From Lachnospiraceae bacterium (lineage in GTDB: Bacteria > Bacillota > Clostridia > Lachnospirales > Lachnospiraceae), in NCBI GenBank assembly GCA_017441585.1, contig JAFRWW010000012.1, positions 20,825 to 84,824 on the forward strand: 64,000 bases of DNA, written 5' to 3'. The notes below the pieces were generated by a model, which was not told the DNA's origin, ran no database searches, and worked only from the letters and a program-made list of their open reading frames with translations. Numbering within the stretch: position 1 is the stretch's first letter; each line of letters begins with the position of its first letter. This document shows positions 52,851 through 62,240 of the stretch, in pieces. The translations under genes and the position numbers were made by a program.

Positions 52851-54250
52851 TAAGAGATAATCAGATGCTGTTCAACCGGCTCCAGGTCGTGATTGATGCA
52901 GCCATCATCGTAATTTCATATATCACCGGATACAATCTGAGGTTCTCCCCCAGGTGGTATGATGATTCCATAAACCATCTGCCCATGAGTTCCTACAACA
53001 TGTATCTTCTTTTGATAGTACCCATGTTTCTTCTTTTGTACTATCAGTATGATCTTTACTCTTCACGGCGTATGTCAGGCCGTAAAAAAGAGCTGTTTTC
53101 CATTATTCAGGCTAATTCAATAGGTGTTCTGGTATTCATCGTATTTATGTACGTGGTTCACCAGAATGATATTTCCCGAGGCGTGCTGGCTATTTTCTGG
53201 GTGGTTGACATAATATTGGAAACCCTGGTGAGAAATATCATCCGGTACATCATGAGGTTTTTCAGGCGCAGAGGCTTTAATCTGCGCTATGTGCTTTTGG
53301 TGGGATATTCAAAATCCGCGGAGCAGTATATAAACAAGATCAGGCTCAATCCCCAGTGGGGTTATGTCATAAGAGGTATTCTGGATAACCGTAAGGAAGC
53401 CGGTACCATGTACAAGGGTGTAAAGGTGCTGGGAACCATTGAGAATCTGGAGATCATCCTTCCGGAAAACAAACTGGATGAGATCGCCATCACACTGAGT
53501 CTGGACCAGTATCAGGAACTGGAAAAAGTGGTGGGACTGTGTGAAAAGTCAGGCGTTCACACTAAATTTATCCCCGATTATAATAACTTCATATCAGGGA
53601 GAGCTTATATGGAGGATCTTCAGGGGCTTCCCGTCATAAATATCCGTCACGTTCCCCTTACCAATACTGTGAACATGGTGATGAAAAGACTGGTTGACAT
53701 AATTGGAGGGTTAGTGATGCTTGTGGTATTTTCACCAATTATGCTCATCAGCGCCATAGCCATAAAGCTGTCTTCCAAAGGACCTGTTATCTTTACCCAG
53801 GAAAGAGTTGGTTTACATAATAGGCCGTTCAAAATGTATAAATTCCGTACCATGGTGGTTCAGGATCCGGATGAGGAAGAGAAGGCCTGGACTAAAAAAG
53901 ATGATGAGCGCGTGACTAAGATCGGAAAGATCCTGCGCCATACCAGTATGGATGAGTTGCCCCAGATATTTAATATCTTAAAGGGAGATATGTCACTGGT
54001 GGGTCCCAGACCCGAGCGCACCCAGTTCGTGGAAAAGTTTAAGGAGGAGATACCCCGTTACATGATAAAGCATCAGGTTCGTCCCGGTCTTACAGGCTGG
54101 GCCCAGGTCAACGGCCTCAGGGGGGATACTTCCATCGAAGAACGTATCAGGCATGATATCTATTATATAGAGAACTGGACCATGCTCTTTGATCTCAAGA
54201 TCCTGCTCATGACCGTGATAAAAGGATTTGTGAACGAAAATGCATATTGA
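52847..54250 (+). CDS. Undecaprenyl-phosphate glucose/galactose phosphotransferase (priming enzyme 3, WcaJ-like)
   Basis: A 467-residue priming enzyme. Four N-terminal spans, then a CoA-binding-like domain at about 140-260 (YVLLVGYSKSAEQYINKIRL), then the sugar transferase domain from KRLVDIIGGLVMLVVFSPIM: YKFRTMVVQDPDEEEKAWTK, DELPQIFNILKGDMS, VGPRPERTQF and GLTGWAQVNGLRGDTSIEER. The central domain sets it apart from enzymes 1 and 2 and makes it a classic WcaJ/CpsE type, typically glucose-1-phosphate. TTG 52847 has AAGAGG 8 nt upstream. Confidence 0.92.
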   Translation: MIRDNQMLFNRLQVVIDAAIIVISYITGYNLRFSPRWYDDSINHLPMSSYNMYLLLIVPMFLLLYYQYDLYSSRRMSGRKKELFSIIQANSIGVLVFIVFMYVVHQNDISRGVLAIFWVVDIILETLVRNIIRYIMRFFRRRGFNLRYVLLVGYSKSAEQYINKIRLNPQWGYVIRGILDNRKEAGTMYKGVKVLGTIENLEIILPENKLDEIAITLSLDQYQELEKVVGLCEKSGVHTKFIPDYNNFISGRAYMEDLQGLPVINIRHVPLTNTVNMVMKRLVDIIGGLVMLVVFSPIMLISAIAIKLSSKGPVIFTQERVGLHNRPFKMYKFRTMVVQDPDEEEKAWTKKDDERVTKIGKILRHTSMDELPQIFNILKGDMSLVGPRPERTQFVEKFKEEIPRYMIKHQVRPGLTGWAQVNGLRGDTSIEERIRHDIYYIENWTMLFDLKILLMTVIKGFVNENAY

Positions 54251-54348
54251 GGATTTTTTGCTTTCGGCGGCAAGTTCCTCAGGAGGACCGGCGGGAAGCA
54301 TTAGTTGGTTAACTTAAAAGTTTGATGTTTATTATGAGGAGGGATACC

Positions 54349-57300
54349 ATGAAAAAAAGACTGATAAGCACAGCCCTTATAGTATGGATCATAGGCTTGG
54401 CTGCCTTGTTTCAAAGCGCTGATCCTGCCATCGTCATGGGAAAAAGCGTAGATGATGCGTCGGCCGTGGAAGATGCAGGCGTCATCGATGATGCTCCCGT
54501 CATGGAAAATCTAAAGGACGGCGAAGAGGAAGTGAACGGTATACTCTCCGCCGATGAAGAATGGTCCTATGTGTTAAATGATGCAGGAGAAGCCGTCATA
54601 GTGGGTTATACCGGTTCTGAGGTCAGGGTGGAAGTACCTGAGACCATCGATTCAAGGATAGTCAGATCAGTAAGACCGACCACATTCAGAGGTAATACGT
54701 TCATTAAGTATGTTTATATGCCCGGAACCGTTGACACACTGTGGGCCGGTAGCTTTGCAGGTTGCACTGCTCTGCAATGGGCGGAACTGGTGGGAGTTGT
54801 CAACCTGGGTGAGGGTATGTTCAGGGGCTGTACTTCGCTGAAAAGTGTGGAGCTTTATGAAGGCGTGAAGATCATTCCCGCGTCGTTTTGTGAAGACAGT
54901 GCCGCCAGGCTTAGTGTATATCTCCCCAAGAGTCTTGAGAGCGTGGGTGAGAATGCATTTAAAAACTGCATGACTGATTCCTGGTCAAATGTATACTATA
55001 CGGGAAGTGAAGAAGACTGGAAAAAGGTTACTGTCGCTGCAGGAAATGAAAATTTTTGTGCAAGGATCCAGTATGATTATGATCCCGGAAGCGGTTCGGA
55101 AGACTCAGAGCATTATGACAGCACAGGTAACTGGATATATAAATTTAATACCGATGAAAGTGCTTATATCAGCAGATATGTCGGTCCCCAAAAAGATGAA
55201 GTGACCCTGCCTTCGGAGATTGACGGCTATAAGATAAAGCAGGTGTACCGCTCCGGCTCTGCGTATGTGATAGGGAGCGGCAATCCCGTAAAAAAGCTCA
55301 TCGTGTCTGAAGGGATAGAGGATCTGGATCTGAGTGGTGCATATGTGGATGAAGTTGTGTTGCCCGGCGGTATAGATTCCTTTGATTTTAGCAGTTCGCA
55401 GATCATGGAAGTGGATTTTCCCGCAGGGCTGAAAAGCATTGAAAGTTATGCTTTTTCATATTGCCGCAGACTGGTCAGGATCGATGTGCCAGATACAGTT
55501 AAAACTGTCGGAAATTATGCATTTAGTGAAAGCGGTCTGAAAGAACTTACGCTTCCCGGAAGTATCACATCTTTCGGAGAGGAAATATGCAAAAAATGTG
55601 ATTCCCTTAAAAAGCTTACCCTGGGTGAAGGCATGACCACAGTAAATGAGAACGCCTTTAAGAATCTTAAGGGACTTGAACAGCTGACCTTGCCTTCCAC
55701 TTTGAAAAGCATAGGAGCCGGGGCTTTTACCGATTGTGTCAGCCTTAAAAATGTGACTTTGCCGGAAAACCTTGAGTCTGTGGGTGGATCTGCCTTTTCG
55801 GGATGTAAAAGTCTGGGCAGCATCACCATACCTTCATCTGTAAAACAAGTGGGAGGAGCTGCTTTTTCCGGCTGCGGCAACTTAAAGGATATTTATGTGA
55901 AAAGCGGTGTGGAGTCGATAGGAGATGGTGCTTTTGACGGTGATATGGCAGATCTCTGGTATGAGGGTACAAAGGCGCAGTGGGATGAGATATATCCCTA
56001 CAGCCTGCCGGATGCCATAAGGCTTCATGTGCAGTGGACTCAGGAAAGTGAAACCAAGGATGATTTCGCCTTTGAAATCTCAGGGGGCAAGGCCGCCATT
56101 ACGGGTTATTATGGCAGAAGCGATGCAGTGAATGTGCCGGGCAGCGTGAAGCTTGATGATGTGGATTATGAAGTAAGTGCCATAGATGATGAAGCTTTTT
56201 CCCAGTGCCGCAGCATTACTTCCGTGACACTTCCGGCCTCTGTTAAGAGCATAGGAGATAAGGCTTTTTATGAGTGTACTTCCCTTGCCGGCATTACCTT
56301 CCCGACAGCTCTTGCTGAAATAGGAGAAGGCGCATTTTATGGTTGTACATCTCTTGAGAATATAACTCTTCCGGCAGGCGTAGATAATGTCATGAAGGAG
56401 ACTTTTTATGGTTGTACTTCACTGCAAAAGGTTACTTTCATTGCAGGATCAGGTGTTTTTGTGGGTGAGAGTGCTTTTGAAGAATGTACTTCACTTAGTG
56501 AGATCGAGCTGGAAAAATGCTATGATGTGGAAAAGCGTAGCTTCTACGAATGTTCCTCTCTTAAGGAGGCAGATCTTTCAAACCTGCAGTACATTGGTTC
56601 TGAGGCGTTTTCGTATACCGCGCTTTTGGATGTGAGCCTTTCTTCCGAACTTAAAATTTTGGGAGACAGTGCATTTGGGAATTGTAAGCTGCTGAAAAGT
56701 GCAAGCTTTGCCCGTTATCCCAAAGATGGATATGAAAGCATGCTCGGAACTTCTGTTTTCTATGGCGACAGCGCTCTTGAAAGCGTGACCCTTTCCGATG
56801 ATTTTGAACGCATCAGCGATTCCATGTTCTCAAACTGTGAGAAACTTGAAAGCATATATCTTCCCTCAGGAGTGGATGATATAGGTGCAATGGCCTTTGA
56901 TTATTGTAAAAAACTGTCTGTTATCACAGTCGGGGCCGGGCATATAAAGAAACTGGGTGAAGCAGCATTCAGAGGCTGTAAAGCTCTTACGGATGTGGAA
57001 TGGTTTGGAAATGCCGATATCACGGCGGTTCCCGACAGAGTATTCTACGAATGCGAGAATTTACGCAGCCTGACTATTCCGGCCGGTGCCGAGTCAATAG
57101 GTAATTATGCTTTTTATCATTGTTATGCCCTCAGTGAGGTTAAGGGTCTGTCTGCTTCAAATGTTACTGTTATTGACACTTATGCCTTTGATCATTGCTA
57201 TGCCATTAAGGAACTGTCCCTACCTGCAGGATTGACCACTCTTGGTGAGTATGGAGTTTTCAGACTTACCGGTCTGTCCCATATGGTGCTCCCTTCCGGT

Positions 57301-59745
57301 ATCACCCAGATAAACAGGGATTGTTTTTCATATTGCTACGGGTTAAGGTCTGTGAGCTTTTCCGCCAATGTAACTAAGATACAAAGGGATGCATTTACAG
57401 ACTGTCCCAAGCTCAAGTATGTCTATTATGGAGGTACTTTGGCAGACAGGAATGCCATGACAATAAATGATGCTGCCATAACGGAAGTTGAATGGATTTA
57501 TGGCGGCAGTGATACGGACAATTATGAAGGTGATTTTGTTTATACCCTCTCAGGTACCGGACTTCTGACGATCATCGATTACACGGGAACAGACGGCAAT
57601 GTGGTGATACCGGAGTATCTTGCGGGTAAAAAGGTATATGAGATAAAGGATGGTATATTTGACGGAAATGAAAAAATTGTGAGCGTTGAGTTTGATGCTA
57701 AACCCGGTAAGGGCAATCTTCCCACCTTTAAGAATTGTCCGAATCTGAAGGTCATAAAGGTAAATAGTGAATGGGCAAATGGTCGATTCTGGCCGGATAA
57801 GGCGTTTTACAACTGCAGGTCACTTAATTATGCCGATCTGGGAGGAAGCATCCCGGGAAATTATTGTTTTGAGGGCTGTGTCAAGCTGCAGTATGTTACT
57901 ATGGATGACTCGGCGATGGAAATCGGATCCGGAGCCTTTAAGGGCTGCGTAAGTCTGGAAAGCATAAAATTGCCTGCGGGGCTTCTTGACAGTCTTGGCT
58001 ATGGTCTCTTTGAAGACTGTGCGGCACTTGAAACCGTAAGGGTCCCGGCCGGCGTAGGTAATCTGGGGAAAAATGTCTTTAAAAACTGTGGAAGTTTAAG
58101 GAGCGTTATACTGCCTTTTGTCTACAGCATAGGAGACAATGCATTTGCAGGCTGTGACAATCTGGAAACAGTATGTACCAGCATGACCGGTGCGCAGTGG
58201 GAGCAGTATGCCAAAGTTTCCGAAGTGGGCAATTCCTCTTTTGTTGCAGCGAATATGATATATGAATATGACGGTCCTGAATTGTTAGCCTTTGACGAGG
58301 AAACTTATGTGTTGGTACAGGGGCAGGAAAACGTGTCGGAACGTATCAATGTATACCCTGCAAATGCAGACCTTTCAGCCATGGCCTATACTCTTGACAG
58401 CGATATAATAGAAGTTCAAAAGGATGAAACGGATCCTGCGAAATTTGCCATCAAGGCAAAGGCTCCCGGATTTACAAGGATCACAGCGGTATGCGGAGCG
58501 GCCAGATCCATAGCCAATGTTTATGTGATCTATCCCAAGCCCATGCCGGTAGTGGACGGATCATTCATAAACGGATTGGTCCCCGGAGCTTTATATAAAC
58601 TGGATAATGAAGAAGGCAAATGGAGATATAAGACGGCGGATCCCGATGGACGTATTGAGATAGTAGGCTGGTATGAATCATTTAAACAGTTTACGCTGAG
58701 TCTTGCTTATGATTCAACCCACACAATACAACGGGTCTTTGACGACAATGAAAAATGTAATTCCCAGGCCGTTAATTTTTATATAGGGAAAAGGCCTGCG
58801 GATCCGGCGGTACCAGAACTTGTGGAAAAGACTGACAGCAGCCTTAAGGTTAAAAAGACGGAAGGTTATGAGTACACCATCGACAGAGGACTCACTGTCA
58901 ATGAGACGGGAGAGTTTACGGATCTGGCGGCGGGCACTGCTTATTCGGTGGGCTGCCGCATAAAGAAGAACGGTGAATATGAGGCAAGCGGCTGGGCTTA
59001 TGCCAACTTTTCAACTGAAGGAAAGAAGCCTCCCAGATCCTCAAGCTCGAAGAGCTCATCCAGCTCATCTGAAGCGACGGAGCCCTCAGATCCGGACAGA
59101 TCATCGAGCTCTTCAAAGCCCCATGACTCTTCGTCCTATGTTCCTGCCGTTTCATCTTTCTGGAATGTGAAGACTGCGGAGGGTAATACCGTTACTTTCA
59201 CGCCCGGGAGTGAGTTTAAAGATGAAAAGGGTAATCCCCTTATCTTTGAAGTTAAGACTCTGATCAGTGTTCCCTATACCGGTAAAAAGCATGTGGGTAA
59301 AAATGATCCTGCCAGGAAAAATACTTCAAATGATGTGGAAGTGACTGTTGCTTCGACCATCACGGAATATGCCGATGTGAGCCTTAAGTTTAAGAATAAT
59401 AAGATAGTGCCCGTAAAGAGCGGAAAGGACCCTCAGTTTATCATTTCACTCAAGGCAAAGAAGACTGCCAGCCCTGAGCAGAAGGCATTGGTAAAGACTA
59501 TGGCTAAGGAACTTAAGAAAAAGCCGGTTTACTTTATCATCGCTCCGGCCGACCTCACCGGCGCATCCATTAATGAGATAAAGCTTAACGGTAAGAAGGA
59601 TAAGGTGTCAAAGGCCATCGTGGCCATAGACGGAAATACCTTTAAGTTAAAGGCCGGAAAAGACTTTGACTATAAGATAGAAGAAGGCAAGGTGACCCTT
59701 ACAGGCAAGACTAATTTCAAAGGAAGTATTGATAAAGCGTTGTAG
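54349..59745 (+). CDS. Giant secreted leucine-rich-repeat surface protein (BspA-like)
   Basis: A 1798-residue exported protein. Signal peptide about 1-30 (STALIVWIIGLAALFQSADP), acidic spacer to about 65, then long runs of BspA-type LRR units (about 110-1300) such as SVTLPASVKSIGDKAFYECT and ITIPSSVKQVGGAAFSGCGN, broken by two beta domains beginning near 595 and 1065 (FAFEISGGKAAITGYYG, FVYTLSGTGLLTIIDYTG). After this come a Big-like domain (about 1315-1400), a Ser-rich linker (about 1560-1600) and a Lys-rich C-terminal beta domain. No anchor motif. GAGGAGGG precedes ATG 54349. Probably an adhesin-like protein. Confidence 0.88.
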   Translation: MKKRLISTALIVWIIGLAALFQSADPAIVMGKSVDDASAVEDAGVIDDAPVMENLKDGEEEVNGILSADEEWSYVLNDAGEAVIVGYTGSEVRVEVPETIDSRIVRSVRPTTFRGNTFIKYVYMPGTVDTLWAGSFAGCTALQWAELVGVVNLGEGMFRGCTSLKSVELYEGVKIIPASFCEDSAARLSVYLPKSLESVGENAFKNCMTDSWSNVYYTGSEEDWKKVTVAAGNENFCARIQYDYDPGSGSEDSEHYDSTGNWIYKFNTDESAYISRYVGPQKDEVTLPSEIDGYKIKQVYRSGSAYVIGSGNPVKKLIVSEGIEDLDLSGAYVDEVVLPGGIDSFDFSSSQIMEVDFPAGLKSIESYAFSYCRRLVRIDVPDTVKTVGNYAFSESGLKELTLPGSITSFGEEICKKCDSLKKLTLGEGMTTVNENAFKNLKGLEQLTLPSTLKSIGAGAFTDCVSLKNVTLPENLESVGGSAFSGCKSLGSITIPSSVKQVGGAAFSGCGNLKDIYVKSGVESIGDGAFDGDMADLWYEGTKAQWDEIYPYSLPDAIRLHVQWTQESETKDDFAFEISGGKAAITGYYGRSDAVNVPGSVKLDDVDYEVSAIDDEAFSQCRSITSVTLPASVKSIGDKAFYECTSLAGITFPTALAEIGEGAFYGCTSLENITLPAGVDNVMKETFYGCTSLQKVTFIAGSGVFVGESAFEECTSLSEIELEKCYDVEKRSFYECSSLKEADLSNLQYIGSEAFSYTALLDVSLSSELKILGDSAFGNCKLLKSASFARYPKDGYESMLGTSVFYGDSALESVTLSDDFERISDSMFSNCEKLESIYLPSGVDDIGAMAFDYCKKLSVITVGAGHIKKLGEAAFRGCKALTDVEWFGNADITAVPDRVFYECENLRSLTIPAGAESIGNYAFYHCYALSEVKGLSASNVTVIDTYAFDHCYAIKELSLPAGLTTLGEYGVFRLTGLSHMVLPSGITQINRDCFSYCYGLRSVSFSANVTKIQRDAFTDCPKLKYVYYGGTLADRNAMTINDAAITEVEWIYGGSDTDNYEGDFVYTLSGTGLLTIIDYTGTDGNVVIPEYLAGKKVYEIKDGIFDGNEKIVSVEFDAKPGKGNLPTFKNCPNLKVIKVNSEWANGRFWPDKAFYNCRSLNYADLGGSIPGNYCFEGCVKLQYVTMDDSAMEIGSGAFKGCVSLESIKLPAGLLDSLGYGLFEDCAALETVRVPAGVGNLGKNVFKNCGSLRSVILPFVYSIGDNAFAGCDNLETVCTSMTGAQWEQYAKVSEVGNSSFVAANMIYEYDGPELLAFDEETYVLVQGQENVSERINVYPANADLSAMAYTLDSDIIEVQKDETDPAKFAIKAKAPGFTRITAVCGAARSIANVYVIYPKPMPVVDGSFINGLVPGALYKLDNEEGKWRYKTADPDGRIEIVGWYESFKQFTLSLAYDSTHTIQRVFDDNEKCNSQAVNFYIGKRPADPAVPELVEKTDSSLKVKKTEGYEYTIDRGLTVNETGEFTDLAAGTAYSVGCRIKKNGEYEASGWAYANFSTEGKKPPRSSSSKSSSSSSEATEPSDPDRSSSSSKPHDSSSYVPAVSSFWNVKTAEGNTVTFTPGSEFKDEKGNPLIFEVKTLISVPYTGKKHVGKNDPARKNTSNDVEVTVASTITEYADVSLKFKNNKIVPVKSGKDPQFIISLKAKKTASPEQKALVKTMAKELKKKPVYFIIAPADLTGASINEIKLNGKKDKVSKAIVAIDGNTFKLKAGKDFDYKIEEGKVTLTGKTNFKGSIDKAL

Positions 59746-59754
59746 TTTATTTAT

Positions 59755-59789
59755 GGGGACGGTTCTTTAAAGGAGCCGTCCCCTGATTT
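59755..59789 (+). terminator. Strong hairpin after LRR gene, probable terminator
   Basis: GGGGACGGTTC (59755-59765), loop TTTAAAG, GAGCCGTCCCC (59773-59783), then TGATTT. The stem is 11 bp with one G·T, but the T run is weak. Hairpins with GGGGACGGTTC are common repeats in Clostridia, so it may be an interspersed element used as a terminator. Confidence 0.55.
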
Positions 59790-59791
59790 AA

Positions 59792-59832
59792 ATGCGCGAA
59801 ATTTGACATTTATGCGCCAAATGTAGTATCAT
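59792..59832 (+). promoter_or_regulatory. Promoter of LCP gene with possible operator
   Basis: TTGACA (59803-59808), 18-nt spacer, TATCAT (59827-59832). ATGCGC occurs at 59792 and 59812, 20 bp or two helical turns apart, on either side of the -35 box, with AAAT following each after two bases. A repressor or activator could bind there. Confidence 0.5.
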
Positions 59833-59907
59833 TACCCGGAGTGTGCACAAGAGATAGTTGCATGACGAATGTAAGATAAATCGTTGATCATATACAGGTA
59901 AGTACAG

Positions 59908-61080
59908 ATGGCTACATCAAGATCAAACAGATCTGCGGGAAGGTCCGCGGGATCGAGAGGCAAAAAACGCAGACATAAGAAACTGAAGATATTTCTTCTC
60001 GTTGCTGAATTCATAGTTCTCCTTATCATGCTGGGAGTTGCCTTTGTTTTCATAAAGGGAGATAAGATCCAAAAAGACGAGACCATAGGTCATACCGATG
60101 CGGCGCTCAGCATTAATGATGAACTGAGCGAGATGGAGCAGGTTGCCTCAGAGCAGGGCGGAGACTGGAATATGTCCGGTTATACTACCATTGCTCTTTT
60201 TGGAGTGGATTCCAGAAATAAGACACTGGGCAAAGGCAACAGGACGGATACCATCATGATCGCCGGCCTTAATGAGGCCACAGGCGAGATAAAGCTCTGT
60301 TCATATTTCAGGGATACCTATTGCAATGTAGGTAATGACACCTATAACAAGGCAAATATGGCCTATTCAAGAGGCGGCCCTGAGCAGGCCATACAGATGC
60401 TCAATACCTGTCTGGATCTGGATATCAGGGATTATATTACTGTGGATTTTTATGCTCTCATAGATCTTATAGATCTTTTCGGCGGAGTGGAGATAGATGT
60501 AAAGGAAGCCGAGATAGAGCATCTGAATAATTATCAGATCTCCATGGTGGGTAAGGAAGACGGTCTTAACGCTTTCGGAGAGCAGGCCTACACAGCCACT
60601 CCCGGCGTGGATTATACTCCCGTCACTACCCCCGGACTTCAGAATCTCAACGGACTTCAGGCTACGGCATACTGTCGTATCAGATATGTAGGTAACGACT
60701 TTGAGAGAGCCGAAAGACAGAGGACCGTTCTTTTGAAACTGTCGGAAAAGGCGTCTAAGGCTTCCGTGACTCAGCTGAATTCCGCCATTGATACGCTCTT
60801 CCCCAAGATCCTCACATCCTTCTCATCCTCGGATCTGGTGGCCTATGCTTCAAAGGCCTCGACCTACAAGGTGACCTCGGGTGACGGTTTTCCCTTTAAC
60901 CGCGTGACCGGTACCATGGGTAAGGCCGGCAGCTGTGTGGTGGCTGAAAATTTTGCCGAGGATGTAAAAACACTGCATACATTCATGTATGGAGAGGATT
61001 CATATACACCTACCGCAAGGGTCATGGAGATAAGTGATAAAGTGGCCGCGGATAAGGCGAAATATTTAGGTAATAAGTGA
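59908..61080 (+). CDS. LytR-CpsA-Psr family glycan ligase
   Basis: A 390-residue bitopic protein: a basic N-terminus, one span (IFLLVAEFIVLLIMLGVAFV), then the LCP domain with TIALFGVDSR, GNRTDTIMIAGLN, YFRDTYC, YITVDFYALIDLIDLFGGVE, YCRIRYVGNDFERAERQR. LCP proteins attach lipid-linked wall polymers to peptidoglycan. An inserted segment (FGEQAYTATPGVDYTPVTTP) sits before the second Arg block. It is the only attachment enzyme in the window and is coupled to a GT2 gene by TGATG. Confidence 0.92.
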   Translation: MATSRSNRSAGRSAGSRGKKRRHKKLKIFLLVAEFIVLLIMLGVAFVFIKGDKIQKDETIGHTDAALSINDELSEMEQVASEQGGDWNMSGYTTIALFGVDSRNKTLGKGNRTDTIMIAGLNEATGEIKLCSYFRDTYCNVGNDTYNKANMAYSRGGPEQAIQMLNTCLDLDIRDYITVDFYALIDLIDLFGGVEIDVKEAEIEHLNNYQISMVGKEDGLNAFGEQAYTATPGVDYTPVTTPGLQNLNGLQATAYCRIRYVGNDFERAERQRTVLLKLSEKASKASVTQLNSAIDTLFPKILTSFSSSDLVAYASKASTYKVTSGDGFPFNRVTGTMGKAGSCVVAENFAEDVKTLHTFMYGEDSYTPTARVMEISDKVAADKAKYLGNK

Positions 61081-62129
61081 TGGCTCAGATAAGGATTGAT
61101 GTAATAATTCCCACTTATAAGCCTGATAAGAAGTTGTTGGATCTCATAGCGGCTTTACAGAAACAGACTGTAAAGCCGGCAGGCATCATTCTCGTAAATA
61201 CCGAGGAGAAGTATCTTAATTCTCTTTTCTACGGCACCGATTATCTGAAAAAATATCCCCAGATACGTATCAAGAATATTTCAAAAAGGGAATTCAATCA
61301 TGGAAAGACCAGGAATCAGGGGGCAAAGCGCTCTGACGCCGAGATCATGGTCTTTATGACTCAGGATGCCATGCCGGCAGATGAACACACCATCGAAGAA
61401 CTTATCCGCCCCATGACTGACAAGGAAGTGATAGTGTCCTACGCCCGCCAGATCGCGTACCCTGACGCCAATCCCATAGAGACTTTTTCCAGACAGTTTA
61501 ATTATCCCGATAAGCCCATGGTCAAGAGTGAGGAGGATCTTCCCGAGCTTGGAGTGAAGACTTACTTTTGTTCAAATGTCTGTGCCGCCTATAAGAAATA
61601 TGCCTTCGATGAACTGGGCGGTTTCATCAATTTTACCATATTCAATGAGGACATGCTCTTTGCGGCCAAAGCCATTAAGAACGGAAAAAAGGTGGCCTAT
61701 GCGGCGAATGCCAAAGTGCTCCACTCCCATAATTACAGCGGGATAAGGCAGCTCCATCGCAATTTTGACCTGGGAGTATCCCAGGTGGACCATCCTGAGG
61801 TCTTCGCCGATGTGAAGAGCGAGAGCGAGGGCATGAAGTATGCAAAGGAGACCATGGCCTATCTGTGGTCCGAAAAAAAAGCATATCTCATCCCGAAGTT
61901 CATATATCAGTGCGGCTGCAGGCTGCTGGGATATAAGCTTGGACGCAATTATAAGAAGCTGAATAAAAAGACTATTTTAAAACTTACAGCCAACAGGACA
62001 TACTGGTACAGATATTGGGACAAGAATGAGATCCCCGTAAATGTATATGCGGGATACGGGAAGACCGAGGAGGAGAATAACCGCTCACGCAGGGATGATT
62101 CCTCTAAGGCGCAGCTATCACAGAAGTGA
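61080..62129 (+). CDS. GT2 glycosyltransferase, rhamnosyltransferase-like
   Basis: A 349-residue protein: RIDVIIPTYKPDKKLLDLIA, KNISKREFNHGKTRNQGAKR, VFMTQDAMPADEHTI as the metal site, FCSNVCAAYKKYAFDELGGF and FNEDMLFAAKAIKNGKKVAY. The FNHGKTRNQG block is characteristic of RfbN/RgpB-type rhamnosyltransferases. ATG 61080 overlaps the LCP stop in a TGATG junction (a GTG at 61077 is also in frame). Confidence 0.88.
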   Translation: MAQIRIDVIIPTYKPDKKLLDLIAALQKQTVKPAGIILVNTEEKYLNSLFYGTDYLKKYPQIRIKNISKREFNHGKTRNQGAKRSDAEIMVFMTQDAMPADEHTIEELIRPMTDKEVIVSYARQIAYPDANPIETFSRQFNYPDKPMVKSEEDLPELGVKTYFCSNVCAAYKKYAFDELGGFINFTIFNEDMLFAAKAIKNGKKVAYAANAKVLHSHNYSGIRQLHRNFDLGVSQVDHPEVFADVKSESEGMKYAKETMAYLWSEKKAYLIPKFIYQCGCRLLGYKLGRNYKKLNKKTILKLTANRTYWYRYWDKNEIPVNVYAGYGKTEEENNRSRRDDSSKAQLSQK

Positions 62130-62146
62130 CGAAGCTTTCACTTTTT

Positions 62147-62179
62147 GGACATAATTTGAACACAATTTACTGCTATCCT
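62147..62179 (+). promoter_or_regulatory. Direct-repeat response-regulator box and -10 upstream of htrA
   Basis: GGACATAATTT (62147-62157) and GAACACAATTT (62158-62168) are two 11-bp direct repeats in contact, followed after 5 nt by TATCCT (62174-62179). Tandem 11-bp repeats are the usual sites of OmpR-family regulators; in Bacillus such a system (CssRS) controls htrA. No good -35 box is present, which fits activation. Confidence 0.5.
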
Positions 62180-62240
62180 CATTCTCAGATTTAGATATAA
62201 AGCAAGGTGAGATTCTTTAATTTGGATGATATTTGATCAT

